DNA from: Kiritimatiellia bacterium
GTDB lineage: Bacteria; Verrucomicrobiota; Kiritimatiellia; SLAD01
Assembly: GCA_007126995.1 (NCBI GenBank)
Contig: SLAD01000339.1
Span: forward strand, 1 to 9,485
Direction: 5' to 3'
DNA: 9,485 bases
Of the stretch, positions 1 to 7,520 are shown piece after piece. The translations under genes were made by a program, and so were the position numbers. Under the pieces are notes generated by a model. That model searched no databases and was not told the DNA's origin. It saw only the letters and a list, made by a program, of their open reading frames with translations. The first letter of the stretch is position 1. The number at the start of each line of letters is the position of its first letter.

Positions 1-1800
1 CCTGATAAAGGCGAGGTGATTGTACAGTCGGGCCTGCGCATCGGCTACTTGCGACAAGTCCTGAACAATCAGGACGTTCAGACGCCGGTGGCGGAGTATG
101 TGGCGGATGCCATACCAGAGTTGCGCACGCTGGAAAAGCGTCTGCATGAACTGGAACATGATTTGCAAGCACTGCCGGATCATCAGGAACGTGATCGCTG
201 GCTGCGCGAGCTGGGCCACGTGCAAACCCGCTACGAGGAACAGGGCGGCTACACCTTGCGCGCACAGGCCGATGCGGCGCTCGGCGGATTGGGTTTTGCG
301 GCCGACTCGCTTGATCGCCCCTTGAGCGCGTTTAGCGGCGGCTGGCAAATGCGCGCGGAACTGGCCCGCGTACTGATCGGCAACCCCGATCTCCTGCTCT
401 TGGACGAGCCCTCCAACTATCTCGATCTGCCGGCGGTTGAATGGCTACAACGTTTTCTGCGCTCCTTTCAGGGGACGCTGGTGCTGATTTCCCATGATCG
501 TTACCTACTTAACACGCTGACGACCGATACGCTGGAAATCAATGCCGGGCGCTGCACGGCCTACAGCGGCTCCTACGACACGTACATGCAGACCCGCGTG
601 CTGCGCCACGAGCAAATGCTGGCCCAAAAGAAGAATCAGGATCAAAAGCGCAAGCAAGTGGAACGATTCATCGAACGGTTCCGCGCCAAGAACACCAAAG
701 CGACGCAGGTTCAGAGCCGTATTAAGATGCTCGAAAAGATGGAAACGGTAGAGCTGCCGGACGAGCTCATGACGCGAGGCCGAATCCGTATCGCTGCGCC
801 GCCGCATTGCGGCACCGAGGTGATGCGCCTGGAAAATGCGGGACTGACCTATGACGACGATCAGTGGGTCCTGCGCGGCGTGAACATGTCCGTCCAGCGC
901 GGCGAGAAGACCGCCCTCGTGGGCCTGAACGGGCTGGGCAAAACCACGCTGCTCAGAATGCTGGCAGGCAGTCTGCCGCTGAGTGAAGGGCGACGCGTGG
1001 TCGGACACAAGGTCGTGCCCGGCTACCAGACACAGGATTTTGCAGAATCGATGCCCGCGGACCAAACCGCCTTCCAAGTCATCAAGGCAATGGCGCCGGA
1101 CATTCACGAGCAACAGATTCGGACCTTGCTGGGCGGGTTTGGTTTCTCGGGCGAAGCGATTGAGAAGACCGTCGGGGTACTGAGCGGTGGCGAAAAAATT
1201 CGTTTGGCCTTCGCGCGCCTGCTGATCAAACCGCCCAATTTTCTGATTTTGGATGAGCCGACCACTCACTTGGACGTGCATGCTCGTGAAGCGCTGGAGG
1301 ATGCGTTGATGTCCTATCAAGGCACACTCTACTTCGTCAGCCACGACGTCGAATTTGTAGAGCGGGTGGCGACCAGCGTTATCGCCATGACGCCGCCGGG
1401 CATTACGCGGTATCCTGGCAACTACGCTTATTATAAGGAGAAGAGTGCGGGCGCATCCGACGCAACGGCTGCTCCCCGTAAACGCGAAGTCGATCAGCCA
1501 CAGTCATCGCGGAAAGAACAGAAACGGGCCCGCGCCGAATTTATTCGCGAAACCAGTGCGCGGCGGCGCAAGCTGGAAAAGCGTATGCGTGATGCGGAGG
1601 CCCGCATCGAGCGGCTGGAAGCCGAACAAGCCGATCTAGTCGAGAACATGGATGCGGGCGATCGATCACTCTCCTTTGCCGAAATCAATCAACGGCTCAG
1701 TTATCTACCCGCACAGATCGAGGAGTCCACCCGCATTTGGGAAGAGGCGGCGATGGAGATTGAGGCGTTGGACGCAGAACGGGCGGCGGTGTTGCAATGA
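1..1800 (+). CDS. ABC-F family ATPase, 5' end cut by the window
   Basis: Soluble tandem-ABC ATPase of the ABC-F class, whose members act on ribosomes or nucleic acid rather than as transporters. The frame is open from base 1 (PDKGEVIVQSG...), so the start codon and first Walker A lie upstream; 599 codons are visible. Numbered from the first visible residue: NBD1 signature FSGGW about 112-115 and Walker B LLLLDEPSNYLD about 131-142 with switch SHD about 164; a charged interdomain linker about 200-260; NBD2 Walker A GLNGLGKT about 308-315, signature LSGGE about 394-398, Walker B LILDEPTTHLD about 415-425 and SHD about 447. A Lys/Arg/Glu-rich tail (about 490-599) looks like a coiled coil, as in the nucleic-acid-binding C-terminus of Uup-type members. 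There is no membrane segment. The stop overlaps the next gene's start (ATGA), suggesting co-translation. The exact subfamily (Uup, YheS or other) is unresolved. Confidence 0.95.
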   Translation, partial: PDKGEVIVQSGLRIGYLRQVLNNQDVQTPVAEYVADAIPELRTLEKRLHELEHDLQALPDHQERDRWLRELGHVQTRYEEQGGYTLRAQADAALGGLGFAADSLDRPLSAFSGGWQMRAELARVLIGNPDLLLLDEPSNYLDLPAVEWLQRFLRSFQGTLVLISHDRYLLNTLTTDTLEINAGRCTAYSGSYDTYMQTRVLRHEQMLAQKKNQDQKRKQVERFIERFRAKNTKATQVQSRIKMLEKMETVELPDELMTRGRIRIAAPPHCGTEVMRLENAGLTYDDDQWVLRGVNMSVQRGEKTALVGLNGLGKTTLLRMLAGSLPLSEGRRVVGHKVVPGYQTQDFAESMPADQTAFQVIKAMAPDIHEQQIRTLLGGFGFSGEAIEKTVGVLSGGEKIRLAFARLLIKPPNFLILDEPTTHLDVHAREALEDALMSYQGTLYFVSHDVEFVERVATSVIAMTPPGITRYPGNYAYYKEKSAGASDATAAPRKREVDQPQSSRKEQKRARAEFIRETSARRRKLEKRMRDAEARIERLEAEQADLVENMDAGDRSLSFAEINQRLSYLPAQIEESTRIWEEAAMEIEALDAERAAVLQ

Positions 1801-2924
1801 TTACGTTTCCATCGGAATGGCAAGATTTACGCGTGGCACTGTCACATGACTGGTTGACCGGCATGCGCGGTGGCGAACGGGTGTTGGAGTTGTTGTGTGA
1901 CGGATTTCCCACGGCATCGCTCTACACCCTGCTGCATAATCCCACCAGCGTCAGCGAGCGCATCAATGGCCACCCGGTTCATACCTCGCCGCTGCAACGC
2001 ATCCCGAGGATCCACCAATATTATCGCTACTTCCTACCCGTTCATCCATGGGCCATTTCGCGTTTCGCGCCGGAACCCGCCGATTTGTTGATCAGCACCA
2101 GCCATTGCGTCGCCAAGGGCTTGCCCCGCCCATCCGGCGCGCGCCATTTGTGCTACTGCTTTACGCCCATGCGCTATGCTTGGACGTTCTACGACGAATA
2201 TTTTGGTCGCAACCCGCTCAAGAAGGCGGTGCTGAAACCGTTATTGCATTATTTGCGCCGGTGGGACTATGACCGGGCGCAGGAAGTGGATCGCTTCGTG
2301 GCGATCAGCCATCATGTCCGCAAGCGGATCGAAAAGTATTATGACCGCAACGCGGATGTGGTGTATCCGCCGGTCGACACCGAGCGCTGTCGCCCCGGCG
2401 AGCCGGGCCATGACGGGTATGACCTGATCGTGTCCGCGCTGGTCCCGTACAAGCGCGTCGACTTGGCCGTCAGCGCCTACACACAATCCGGTTACCCCTT
2501 GGTTGTGGTGGGCACCGGCACAGAGTACGAGCAACTGAGGCGGGAGGCGGGACCGAACATCGCGTTTATGGGTTGGAAGACGGACGACGAAATTCTCGCG
2601 TTGTATCAGCGGTGCCGGATGCTGATCTTTCCCGGCGAAGAGGATTTCGGCATCGTGCCGGTCGAGGCACAAGCCTGTGGCAAACCCGTAGTGGCTTTTG
2701 CGCAGGGGGGCGCGACGGAAACGCTACTTGATCAGGAAACCGCCATCTTCTTCCCGGAACAGACCGTCGAGGCCCTGAGCGAGGCGGTTACTCGCTGTGC
2801 GGAAACCGAATGGGACCCAGCGCGGATTCGGCAACAGGCCGAGACGTTCAGCATCCAGCACTTCATTGATGAGTTGGCGGCCAGCATTCAGCGATGCCGT
2901 ACCGCAGGGCCGGGTCCTCAGTAG
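1797..2924 (+). CDS. GT4 glycosyltransferase, WbaZ-like
   Basis: Predicted cytoplasmic retaining glycosyltransferase of GT-B fold, 375 aa, full length for the family. The N-terminal domain opens with LRVALSHDWLTGMRGGERVL (11-30), the usual first strand and loop of WbaZ-like GT4 enzymes. The donor-side domain has SALVPYKRVDLAV (213-225), with K219/R220 as the likely phosphate-contacting residues, VVVGTGTE (236-243), and EEDFGIVPVEA (281-291), which carries the EX7E motif (E282, E290). WbaZ itself is a GDP-mannose-dependent O-antigen mannosyltransferase, so a nucleotide-sugar donor, perhaps GDP-mannose, is an inference from family. No membrane helix is evident. The ATG sits in an ATGA overlap with the ABC-F stop and no strong RBS precedes it, fitting translational coupling. 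It could act in surface polysaccharide synthesis or with the downstream GT4/phosphorylase pair. Acceptor unknown. Confidence 0.9.
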   Translation: MITFPSEWQDLRVALSHDWLTGMRGGERVLELLCDGFPTASLYTLLHNPTSVSERINGHPVHTSPLQRIPRIHQYYRYFLPVHPWAISRFAPEPADLLISTSHCVAKGLPRPSGARHLCYCFTPMRYAWTFYDEYFGRNPLKKAVLKPLLHYLRRWDYDRAQEVDRFVAISHHVRKRIEKYYDRNADVVYPPVDTERCRPGEPGHDGYDLIVSALVPYKRVDLAVSAYTQSGYPLVVVGTGTEYEQLRREAGPNIAFMGWKTDDEILALYQRCRMLIFPGEEDFGIVPVEAQACGKPVVAFAQGGATETLLDQETAIFFPEQTVEALSEAVTRCAETEWDPARIRQQAETFSIQHFIDELAASIQRCRTAGPGPQ

Positions 2925-3028
2925 GGGCAAATCGGCGCCTGCCTATATCCTTGCATAAACCAAGGCAATCGCTAATTTTGCACTGGTGATCGGAGCGCGC
3001 CAGCGCGGCCGACGACGCGGCATACGAA

Positions 3029-3034
3029 AAGGAG
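3029..3034 (+). promoter_or_regulatory. Strong RBS of the second GT4 gene
   Basis: AAGGAG lies 9 nt upstream of the ATG at 3044 and fixes that start. It is the best Shine-Dalgarno in the plus-strand gene string and follows the only real gap within it (2925-3043, 119 bp). That gap has a short imperfect hairpin (CCTTG at 2949-2953 with CAAGG at 2961-2965) and a poor sigma70-like pair (TTGCAT 2951-2956, TAATTT 2973-2978, spacer 16). A new transcript could begin here, but the promoter match is weak. Confidence 0.65.
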
Positions 3035-3043
3035 ATCGACGCC

Positions 3044-4309
3044 ATGGGCGAGCGGATTGGATTTGTTTCGACACGGTTTGCGGGCTTGGACGGGGTATCG
3101 CTGGAAAGCGCGAAGTGGGCCCAGGTGCTGTGGGATCACGAGCACTTCAGCTACTGGTATGCCGGTCGGCTGGATCGGGCCAGCGAGATCAGTAGCTGCG
3201 TGCCGGAAGCCTATTTCGGTCACCCCGAAATCCAATGGATCAATGACCGCATCTGGGGTCACAGCCAGCGCGATCCACTCGTCAGCCAGCGGATTCGCGA
3301 CTTGTCGGCCTATCTAAAGGAGAGCCTGTACGAATTCGTGCGCACATTCGACATCTCCGTGCTGATCGTTCAAAACGCGGTAACGATTCCGATGAACCTG
3401 CCGCTGGGCGTGGCGATTACCGAATTCATCAACGAAACACAGATTCCAACGATCGCTCATCATCACGATTTTTATTGGGAACGGCAGCGCTTCATGGTGA
3501 ACGCCGTCCACGACTATCTCGACCTAGCGTTCCCGCCGCGTCATCCCGCCCTGCAACATGCGGTGATCAACTTAGCGGCTCAAGAGGACTTGGCCTGGCG
3601 ACGCGGCATTTCCTCGGTGCTGATTCCGAATGTCCTGGACTTCGAGAATCCGCCGCCCCCGCCTGATCAATACTCGCACGATGTGCGGGCGGAAATCGGG
3701 CTGGCGCCGGACGACGTTATGATTTTGCAACCCACACGGATCGTGCCGCGCAAGGGGATCGAGCATGCCATCAAATTGGTCGAGATGTTGGGCGACCCGA
3801 AATACAAGCTGGTGATTTCACACGAAGCGGGCGACGAGGGTTACGAGTATCACAACATCTTGACCGAGCTGGCTGCGGCGGCGGGCGTGGATATTCGTTT
3901 CATCGCCACGCGCATCGGCGAGGTCCGCCAACTGGATCACGAGGGCAAAAAGATCTACACGCTCTGGGACCTCTATCCACACGCGAATCTGGTCACCTAT
4001 CCCAGCCTTTACGAAGGGTTCGGTAACGCGTTTCTGGAAGCGGTCTATTTCCGTGTCCCGGTACTGATCAATCGCTACGCCATCTTTGCCCGCGACATTG
4101 AGCCTAAAGGATTCCGAATGCCGGTGATGGACGGTTTCCTGACCGGCACTGTAGTGGAGGAGGTGCGCCGGATTCTGGAGGATGCGGCCTATCGCGAGGA
4201 ATGCTTGAATCATAACTATGAGATGGCCTTGCGCTTCTACAGTTACTCGGTGTTGCGGCGCAAGATGCGCACGTTGATTACGAATATCACAGGCTTACAG
4301 GAAATGTAG
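3044..4309 (+). CDS. GT4 glycosyltransferase, possible glycosylglycerate-type synthase
   Basis: Second GT-B retaining glycosyltransferase, 421 aa and complete, distinct in sequence from the WbaZ-like one. The N-terminus reads RIGFVSTRFAGLDGVSLESA (4-23), where the DGVSLE loop is the likely acceptor/donor glycine-rich turn. A histidine cluster HHHDFYWERQRF (139-150) and PNVLDFE (195-201) follow. The donor domain has QPTRIVPRKGIEHAI (229-243) with R232 and K237 placed as in GT4 catalytic pockets, and SLYEGFGNAFLEA (321-333) containing EX7E (E324, E332). No signal peptide or membrane helix is seen, so it is probably cytosolic. It stops 2 bp before the GH13_18 phosphorylase gene, which strongly suggests a shared metabolite. 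By context and by my recollection of the DGVSLE start in such enzymes, a mannosylglucosylglycerate- or glucosylglycerate-type synthase is plausible but unproven. Plain polysaccharide GT4 is the alternative. Confidence 0.9.
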   Translation: MGERIGFVSTRFAGLDGVSLESAKWAQVLWDHEHFSYWYAGRLDRASEISSCVPEAYFGHPEIQWINDRIWGHSQRDPLVSQRIRDLSAYLKESLYEFVRTFDISVLIVQNAVTIPMNLPLGVAITEFINETQIPTIAHHHDFYWERQRFMVNAVHDYLDLAFPPRHPALQHAVINLAAQEDLAWRRGISSVLIPNVLDFENPPPPPDQYSHDVRAEIGLAPDDVMILQPTRIVPRKGIEHAIKLVEMLGDPKYKLVISHEAGDEGYEYHNILTELAAAAGVDIRFIATRIGEVRQLDHEGKKIYTLWDLYPHANLVTYPSLYEGFGNAFLEAVYFRVPVLINRYAIFARDIEPKGFRMPVMDGFLTGTVVEEVRRILEDAAYREECLNHNYEMALRFYSYSVLRRKMRTLITNITGLQEM

Positions 4310-4311
4310 TC

Positions 4312-6063
4312 ATGCTGAAGTCCGTTTCCAGCCGCATTCTTGAGCGTATTGAGGAGCGCCTGCACTTCTTGTACGGTGCCGACGCGCACGGGCTGGCGAA
4401 CCGCTTGTTCATGATGATTGGTCGCTATGGCGTGGGACTCGACGGTTATCGCACCGCCCAGGATGAACCGTGGGACGAGCGGGACATTGTGCTGATTACG
4501 TATGGCGACATGGTGCACGCGGAGGGCGAGCGACCGCTGCAGAGCCTGCACCGGTTTGTCGGGTCGCGCTTGGGCGATGCCATCCGCACGATCCACATTC
4601 TGCCCTTCTTCCCCTACTCATCCGATGACGGCTTTTCAGTGAAGGATTATCGCGTCGTCGATCCGGATTTGGGAAGCTGGCAGGACATCGAGGCCATGCG
4701 CGGAACGTATCGCGTGATGGCGGACTTGGTCATCAATCACGTCTCACGCCAGAGCGCCTGGTTCAAGGATTACGTGAATGACATTGCGCCGTATCGCCAT
4801 TTCTTCCACGAAATGGATCCGGCCACCGACCTCTCCGCGGTCGTGCGGCCACGCAGCTTGCCGCTGCTGACCGAAACGCCGACCCGCAGCGGGGTGAAAC
4901 ACGTGTGGACCACGTTTAGTGACGACCAGATCGACGTGAATTTTGCCTATCCGGAGGTGCTCTTCGAGTATCTGGATATTCTGCTCTGGTACATCGCCAA
5001 GGGCGTTCGCATCATCCGCTTGGACGCCATCGCTTTTCTTTGGAAAACGCCGGGTACGAACTGTATTCACCTGCCGCAGACGCACGAGGTGGTAAAACTG
5101 ATTCGCGATTTTCTGACCATGGTGGCGCCGGACGTCTGGATCATTACCGAGACCAATGTGCCGCACGAGGAGAACATCAGCTATTTCGGTGACGACGACG
5201 AAGCGCACATGGTGTATCAGTTCAGCCTGCCGCCGTTGCTGGCGCACGGGTTGTTGAGCCAGGATGCGAGCTATTTGACGCGTTGGGCGGAATCGCTGCC
5301 GGCGTTGACCGCGCAACAGACGTTCTTCAATTTTACGGCATCGCACGACGGCGTGGGCGTGCGGCCCTTGCAAGGGCTGATTCCGGATCAAGCCTTACAG
5401 CAGTTGCTGTCGCATGTGGAGCGGGTCGGCGGCCGCGTTTCCTACAAGCGCAACAGCGATGGATCCGATAGTCCGTACGAGTTGAACATCACCTATTTCG
5501 GTCTATTCGCGGAAGAGCCCGACCAGATCAGTCCGAACCAGATCGCCCGCTTTCTGTCTTCGCAGGCGATCATGCTGGCGATGCAAGGGATGCCGGCGAT
5601 CTATTTCAACAGCCTGTTCGGGGCGTGCAATGATCAGCTTGGCGTGCAATCCAGCGGACAGAACCGGCGGATTAACCGGCAGAAATGGCCGTGGCCGGTG
5701 TTGAGCGAGATGCTCGATGACGAAGCTTCGCCGCACCACGATATTTTTCACGCGTATCGGCAACTCATCCAGGTGCGCCGCGCGCACGCCGCCTTTCATC
5801 CGCGCGGCGCGCAACGTGTGCTTGCGTTGCATCCGCAACTCTTCGCATTTGAGCGGATCGCTCCGGACCGTAGCGAACGGATCCTTTGTGCCACCAACTT
5901 CAGCGCTGAAAGCCTATCGCTTGATCTACAAGCGTGCGGAGGCGTATGGTCGAGGCGTCGGGTGCTGGAGGAATTAATCAGCGGTCGACAGCTAGCCACC
6001 CGACCGGCCACCGTGAATTTGGCACCGTATCAAACCGTTTGGCTACGAGTACCGAGCACATGA
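4312..6063 (+). CDS. GH13_18 sugar phosphorylase, probably glucosylglycerate phosphorylase-like
   Basis: Retaining alpha-glucoside phosphorylase of the sucrose phosphorylase subfamily, 583 aa, cytosolic (no signal peptide). It would split an alpha-glucoside with phosphate to give glucose 1-phosphate plus the free acceptor. All GH13 regions are present: region I DLVINH (138-143), region II RLDAIAF (236-242) with nucleophile D238, region III ITETNVP (278-284) with acid/base E280, and region IV FTASHD (341-346) with H345/D346. The blocks TDLSAVVRPRSLPLLT (172-187), WTTFSDDQID (199-208) and DDEAHMVYQFSLPP (295-308) closely match what I recall of E. coli YcjM, characterised as a glucosylglycerate phosphorylase, more than classical sucrose phosphorylases. 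An AGGAAA RBS (4299-4304) overlaps the end of the upstream GT4, and the stop overlaps the dinB start. No transporter or phosphatase gene is next to it here. Sucrose or glucosylglycerol specificity cannot be excluded. Confidence 0.9.
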   Translation: MLKSVSSRILERIEERLHFLYGADAHGLANRLFMMIGRYGVGLDGYRTAQDEPWDERDIVLITYGDMVHAEGERPLQSLHRFVGSRLGDAIRTIHILPFFPYSSDDGFSVKDYRVVDPDLGSWQDIEAMRGTYRVMADLVINHVSRQSAWFKDYVNDIAPYRHFFHEMDPATDLSAVVRPRSLPLLTETPTRSGVKHVWTTFSDDQIDVNFAYPEVLFEYLDILLWYIAKGVRIIRLDAIAFLWKTPGTNCIHLPQTHEVVKLIRDFLTMVAPDVWIITETNVPHEENISYFGDDDEAHMVYQFSLPPLLAHGLLSQDASYLTRWAESLPALTAQQTFFNFTASHDGVGVRPLQGLIPDQALQQLLSHVERVGGRVSYKRNSDGSDSPYELNITYFGLFAEEPDQISPNQIARFLSSQAIMLAMQGMPAIYFNSLFGACNDQLGVQSSGQNRRINRQKWPWPVLSEMLDDEASPHHDIFHAYRQLIQVRRAHAAFHPRGAQRVLALHPQLFAFERIAPDRSERILCATNFSAESLSLDLQACGGVWSRRRVLEELISGRQLATRPATVNLAPYQTVWLRVPST

Positions 6064-7259
6064 GAACCATTCTGCATTTGGATATGGATGCCTTTTACGC
6101 GTCCATCGAGCAACGCGATCATCCCGACTTCAAGGGCAAGCCGGTCATCATCGGCTCGCCGCCCGATCAGCGCGGCGTAGTCGCGGCAGCCTCCTATGAG
6201 GCCCGCAAGTACGGCGTGCATTCGGCCATGCCTTCAAAGACGGCCGGGCGACTGTGTCCGGATGGCATCTTTCTGCCTGTCCGGATGCAGCATTACATCA
6301 AAGTCTCGGAGCAGTTGCGAGCCGTGCTGGAGCAGTTCACGCCCGATATCGAACCGTTGTCCTTGGACGAGGCGTTCATGGACGTGTCCGGGGTCATGCG
6401 GCATTGGAAAGACGCGCCGGAATTGGCGCGCACCCTGAAGCAACGGATTGCCGCCACGCTTGACCTGCCCTGCTCGGTGGGGATTGCCACCAACAAGTTC
6501 CTTGCCAAGCTGGCGAGCGACCTCGAAAAACCCAACGGCCTGTGTGTCGTGCCGCCGGGAGCCGAGGCCATTCAAACCTTTCTCGCGCCCTTGCCGGTGC
6601 GCCGGATTTGGGGTGTCGGTAAGGTGAACGCCAAGAAATTGGCCGCGCACCAGATTTTCACGATTTCTGATCTGCAACGCAAGTCCGTGGCGGAGCTGGG
6701 ACGGATCATGGAATCACCCACCGCCGGCGAGCATTTGTGGGCCTTGGCGCGCGGGATCGACGAACGGCCCGTCGAGACCGTTACCGAGGACAAGAGCATT
6801 TCGCGGGAACACACCTTCAGCGAGGATTGCACCGAGCCCGAGGTACTGCGACAGGTGTTGCTGGAACTGACGGAGCAAGTGGGCTACCGCTTACGCGAGT
6901 CCAAGCGCTATGCGTTGCGCGTCTCGATCAAGTTCCGCACGTCCGATTTCCGCACCCATAGTCGTCAGGAATCGCTGAAATCACCGATATCGAGTGATCG
7001 CGAGCTGCTGCGTCATGCCTTGGGCCTACTGGAGGCACAACGGATCAAGGAACCGATTCGTTTGATCGGCTTTGGGGTGAGCCAGTTTACGAACTCCATG
7101 ATTGTCGCGGAAGAGCAACCCGACCTGTTTGGCATGGAAACAGACGATCAAGCGACCCGGCAGCGAAACGAACGCTTGGATCAAGCCGTGGACGCCCTGC
7201 GGGATCAATATGGCCGCAACGCCCTGCGCCGCGGGAACTGGACACTGTCGGACGAGTGA
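6060..7259 (+). CDS. dinB: DNA polymerase IV (Y-family translesion polymerase)
   Basis: Error-prone DNA polymerase that extends past template lesions and mismatched ends. From the ATG at 6060 the protein is 399 aa. It starts MRTILHLDMDAFYASIE, so the catalytic D8 and the steric-gate position (Y13) fall exactly as in E. coli DinB (D8, F13), and SLDEAF gives D103/E104. The nucleic-acid-contacting block SVGIATNKFLAKLASD spans 139-154, then a thumb with WGVGKVNAKKL (184-194), and the little-finger domain about 240-350. A canonical beta-clamp-binding motif QPDLF lies at 353-357, about 40 residues before the end rather than at the terminus. This start is chosen because it overlaps the phosphorylase stop (ATGA) and begins the family's first strand; an upstream in-frame ATG (5934) would add 42 unrelated residues. 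No SOS box was seen just upstream, so it probably depends on the operon. Confidence 0.96.
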   Translation: MRTILHLDMDAFYASIEQRDHPDFKGKPVIIGSPPDQRGVVAAASYEARKYGVHSAMPSKTAGRLCPDGIFLPVRMQHYIKVSEQLRAVLEQFTPDIEPLSLDEAFMDVSGVMRHWKDAPELARTLKQRIAATLDLPCSVGIATNKFLAKLASDLEKPNGLCVVPPGAEAIQTFLAPLPVRRIWGVGKVNAKKLAAHQIFTISDLQRKSVAELGRIMESPTAGEHLWALARGIDERPVETVTEDKSISREHTFSEDCTEPEVLRQVLLELTEQVGYRLRESKRYALRVSIKFRTSDFRTHSRQESLKSPISSDRELLRHALGLLEAQRIKEPIRLIGFGVSQFTNSMIVAEEQPDLFGMETDDQATRQRNERLDQAVDALRDQYGRNALRRGNWTLSDE

Positions 7260-7300
7260 GGGCGACAGGAACTCCGGTTTACGCAGCCTGCTGGACGAAT

Positions 7301-7363
7301 GTACCGCCTCACGGCGGCCCTACAAGCCGTCCCTCTGCTCGTAGGGTCGCCGTAAGGCGATGC
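7301..7363. repeat. Head-to-head REP/BIME-like inverted repeat pair
   Basis: Two GTAG-headed palindromes face each other. On the minus strand, 7323 down to 7304 reads GTAGGGCCGCCGTGAGGCGG; on the plus strand, 7341-7360 reads GTAGGGTCGCCGTAAGGCGA. They match at 17 of 20 positions. Each folds into a 5-bp stem with a 4-nt loop (CCGCC/GGCGG and TCGCC/GGCGA), and two of the three differences are a compensated C:G to T:A change in the closing pair. The third is in the loop. The arms also pair with each other across a 17-nt spacer. This is the layout of REP/inverse-REP units mobilised by RAYT transposases. It lies between the convergent dinB and ferritin genes, where it could also end or protect transcripts. 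No RAYT gene is in the window. Confidence 0.7.
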
Positions 7364-7390
7364 GTGATCGATTCATGATCCGTTTTTGCG

Positions 7391-7472
7391 CGCGGCTCGG
7401 CAGGGACGCCTCGCCCTACCGCTGCGTGGTGGGATAGGTGGGGCGAATCCCGCAGTCGCGGGATGAGCCGCG
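7391..7472. repeat. Foldable multi-arm inverted-repeat element (MITE/REP-like)
   Basis: An 82-bp block bounded by a perfect 8-bp inverted repeat, CGCGGCTC (7391-7398) and GAGCCGCG (7465-7472). Inside it are a 10-bp stem with one mismatch, TCGCCCTACC (7411-7420) with GGTGGGGCGA (7437-7446), and directly after it a perfect 7-bp hairpin ATCCCGC-AGTC-GCGGGAT (7447-7464). A minimal GGC/GCC arm (7399-7401 with 7408-7410) fills the remaining gap, so nearly all bases outside loops can pair in a multi-way junction. Its minus strand from 7419 also starts GTAGGGCGAGGCG, sharing the GTAGGG head of the neighbouring REP-like pair. It has no coding potential and no T-run that would make it an intrinsic terminator. 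Whether it acts as a mobile repeat, a transcript end or an RNA is unknown. Confidence 0.6.
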
Positions 7473-7520
7473 AGAACAAACAGCGAACGAACGGAAGTCG
7501 CCCCGCAGCGCCCCCTCTCT

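Noticed and set aside
16..18. GTG as the start of the ABC-F gene
   Set aside because: The frame is open to base 1 and the preceding residues PDKGE are typical ABC-F sequence just after the first Walker A, so this is an internal valine codon of a truncated gene.
505..1344. Minus-strand open frame of 279 codons
   Set aside because: It lies wholly inside the ABC-F gene and has low-complexity composition with no recognisable domain; a GC-driven shadow.
4744..5391. Minus-strand open frame of 215 codons
   Set aside because: Antisense to the catalytic core of the GH13_18 phosphorylase; no motif of its own.
5934..6059. 42-residue N-terminal extension of DinB from an upstream ATG
   Set aside because: The extra residues lie inside the phosphorylase gene and match nothing in DinB. 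The ATG at 6060 begins the conserved first strand and numbers D8/D103/E104 as in E. coli.
7364..7390. Possible rho-independent terminator after dinB
   Set aside because: GATC-GATTCAT-GATC followed by a run of five T (7383-7387) has only a 4-bp AT-containing stem, too weak to call.
7391..7472. tRNA-like cloverleaf
   Set aside because: The arms have the wrong lengths for a tRNA: 8-bp outer stem, 3-bp, 10-bp and 7-bp arms with a 4-nt loop. There is no TTC-type T-loop or anticodon-loop pattern.
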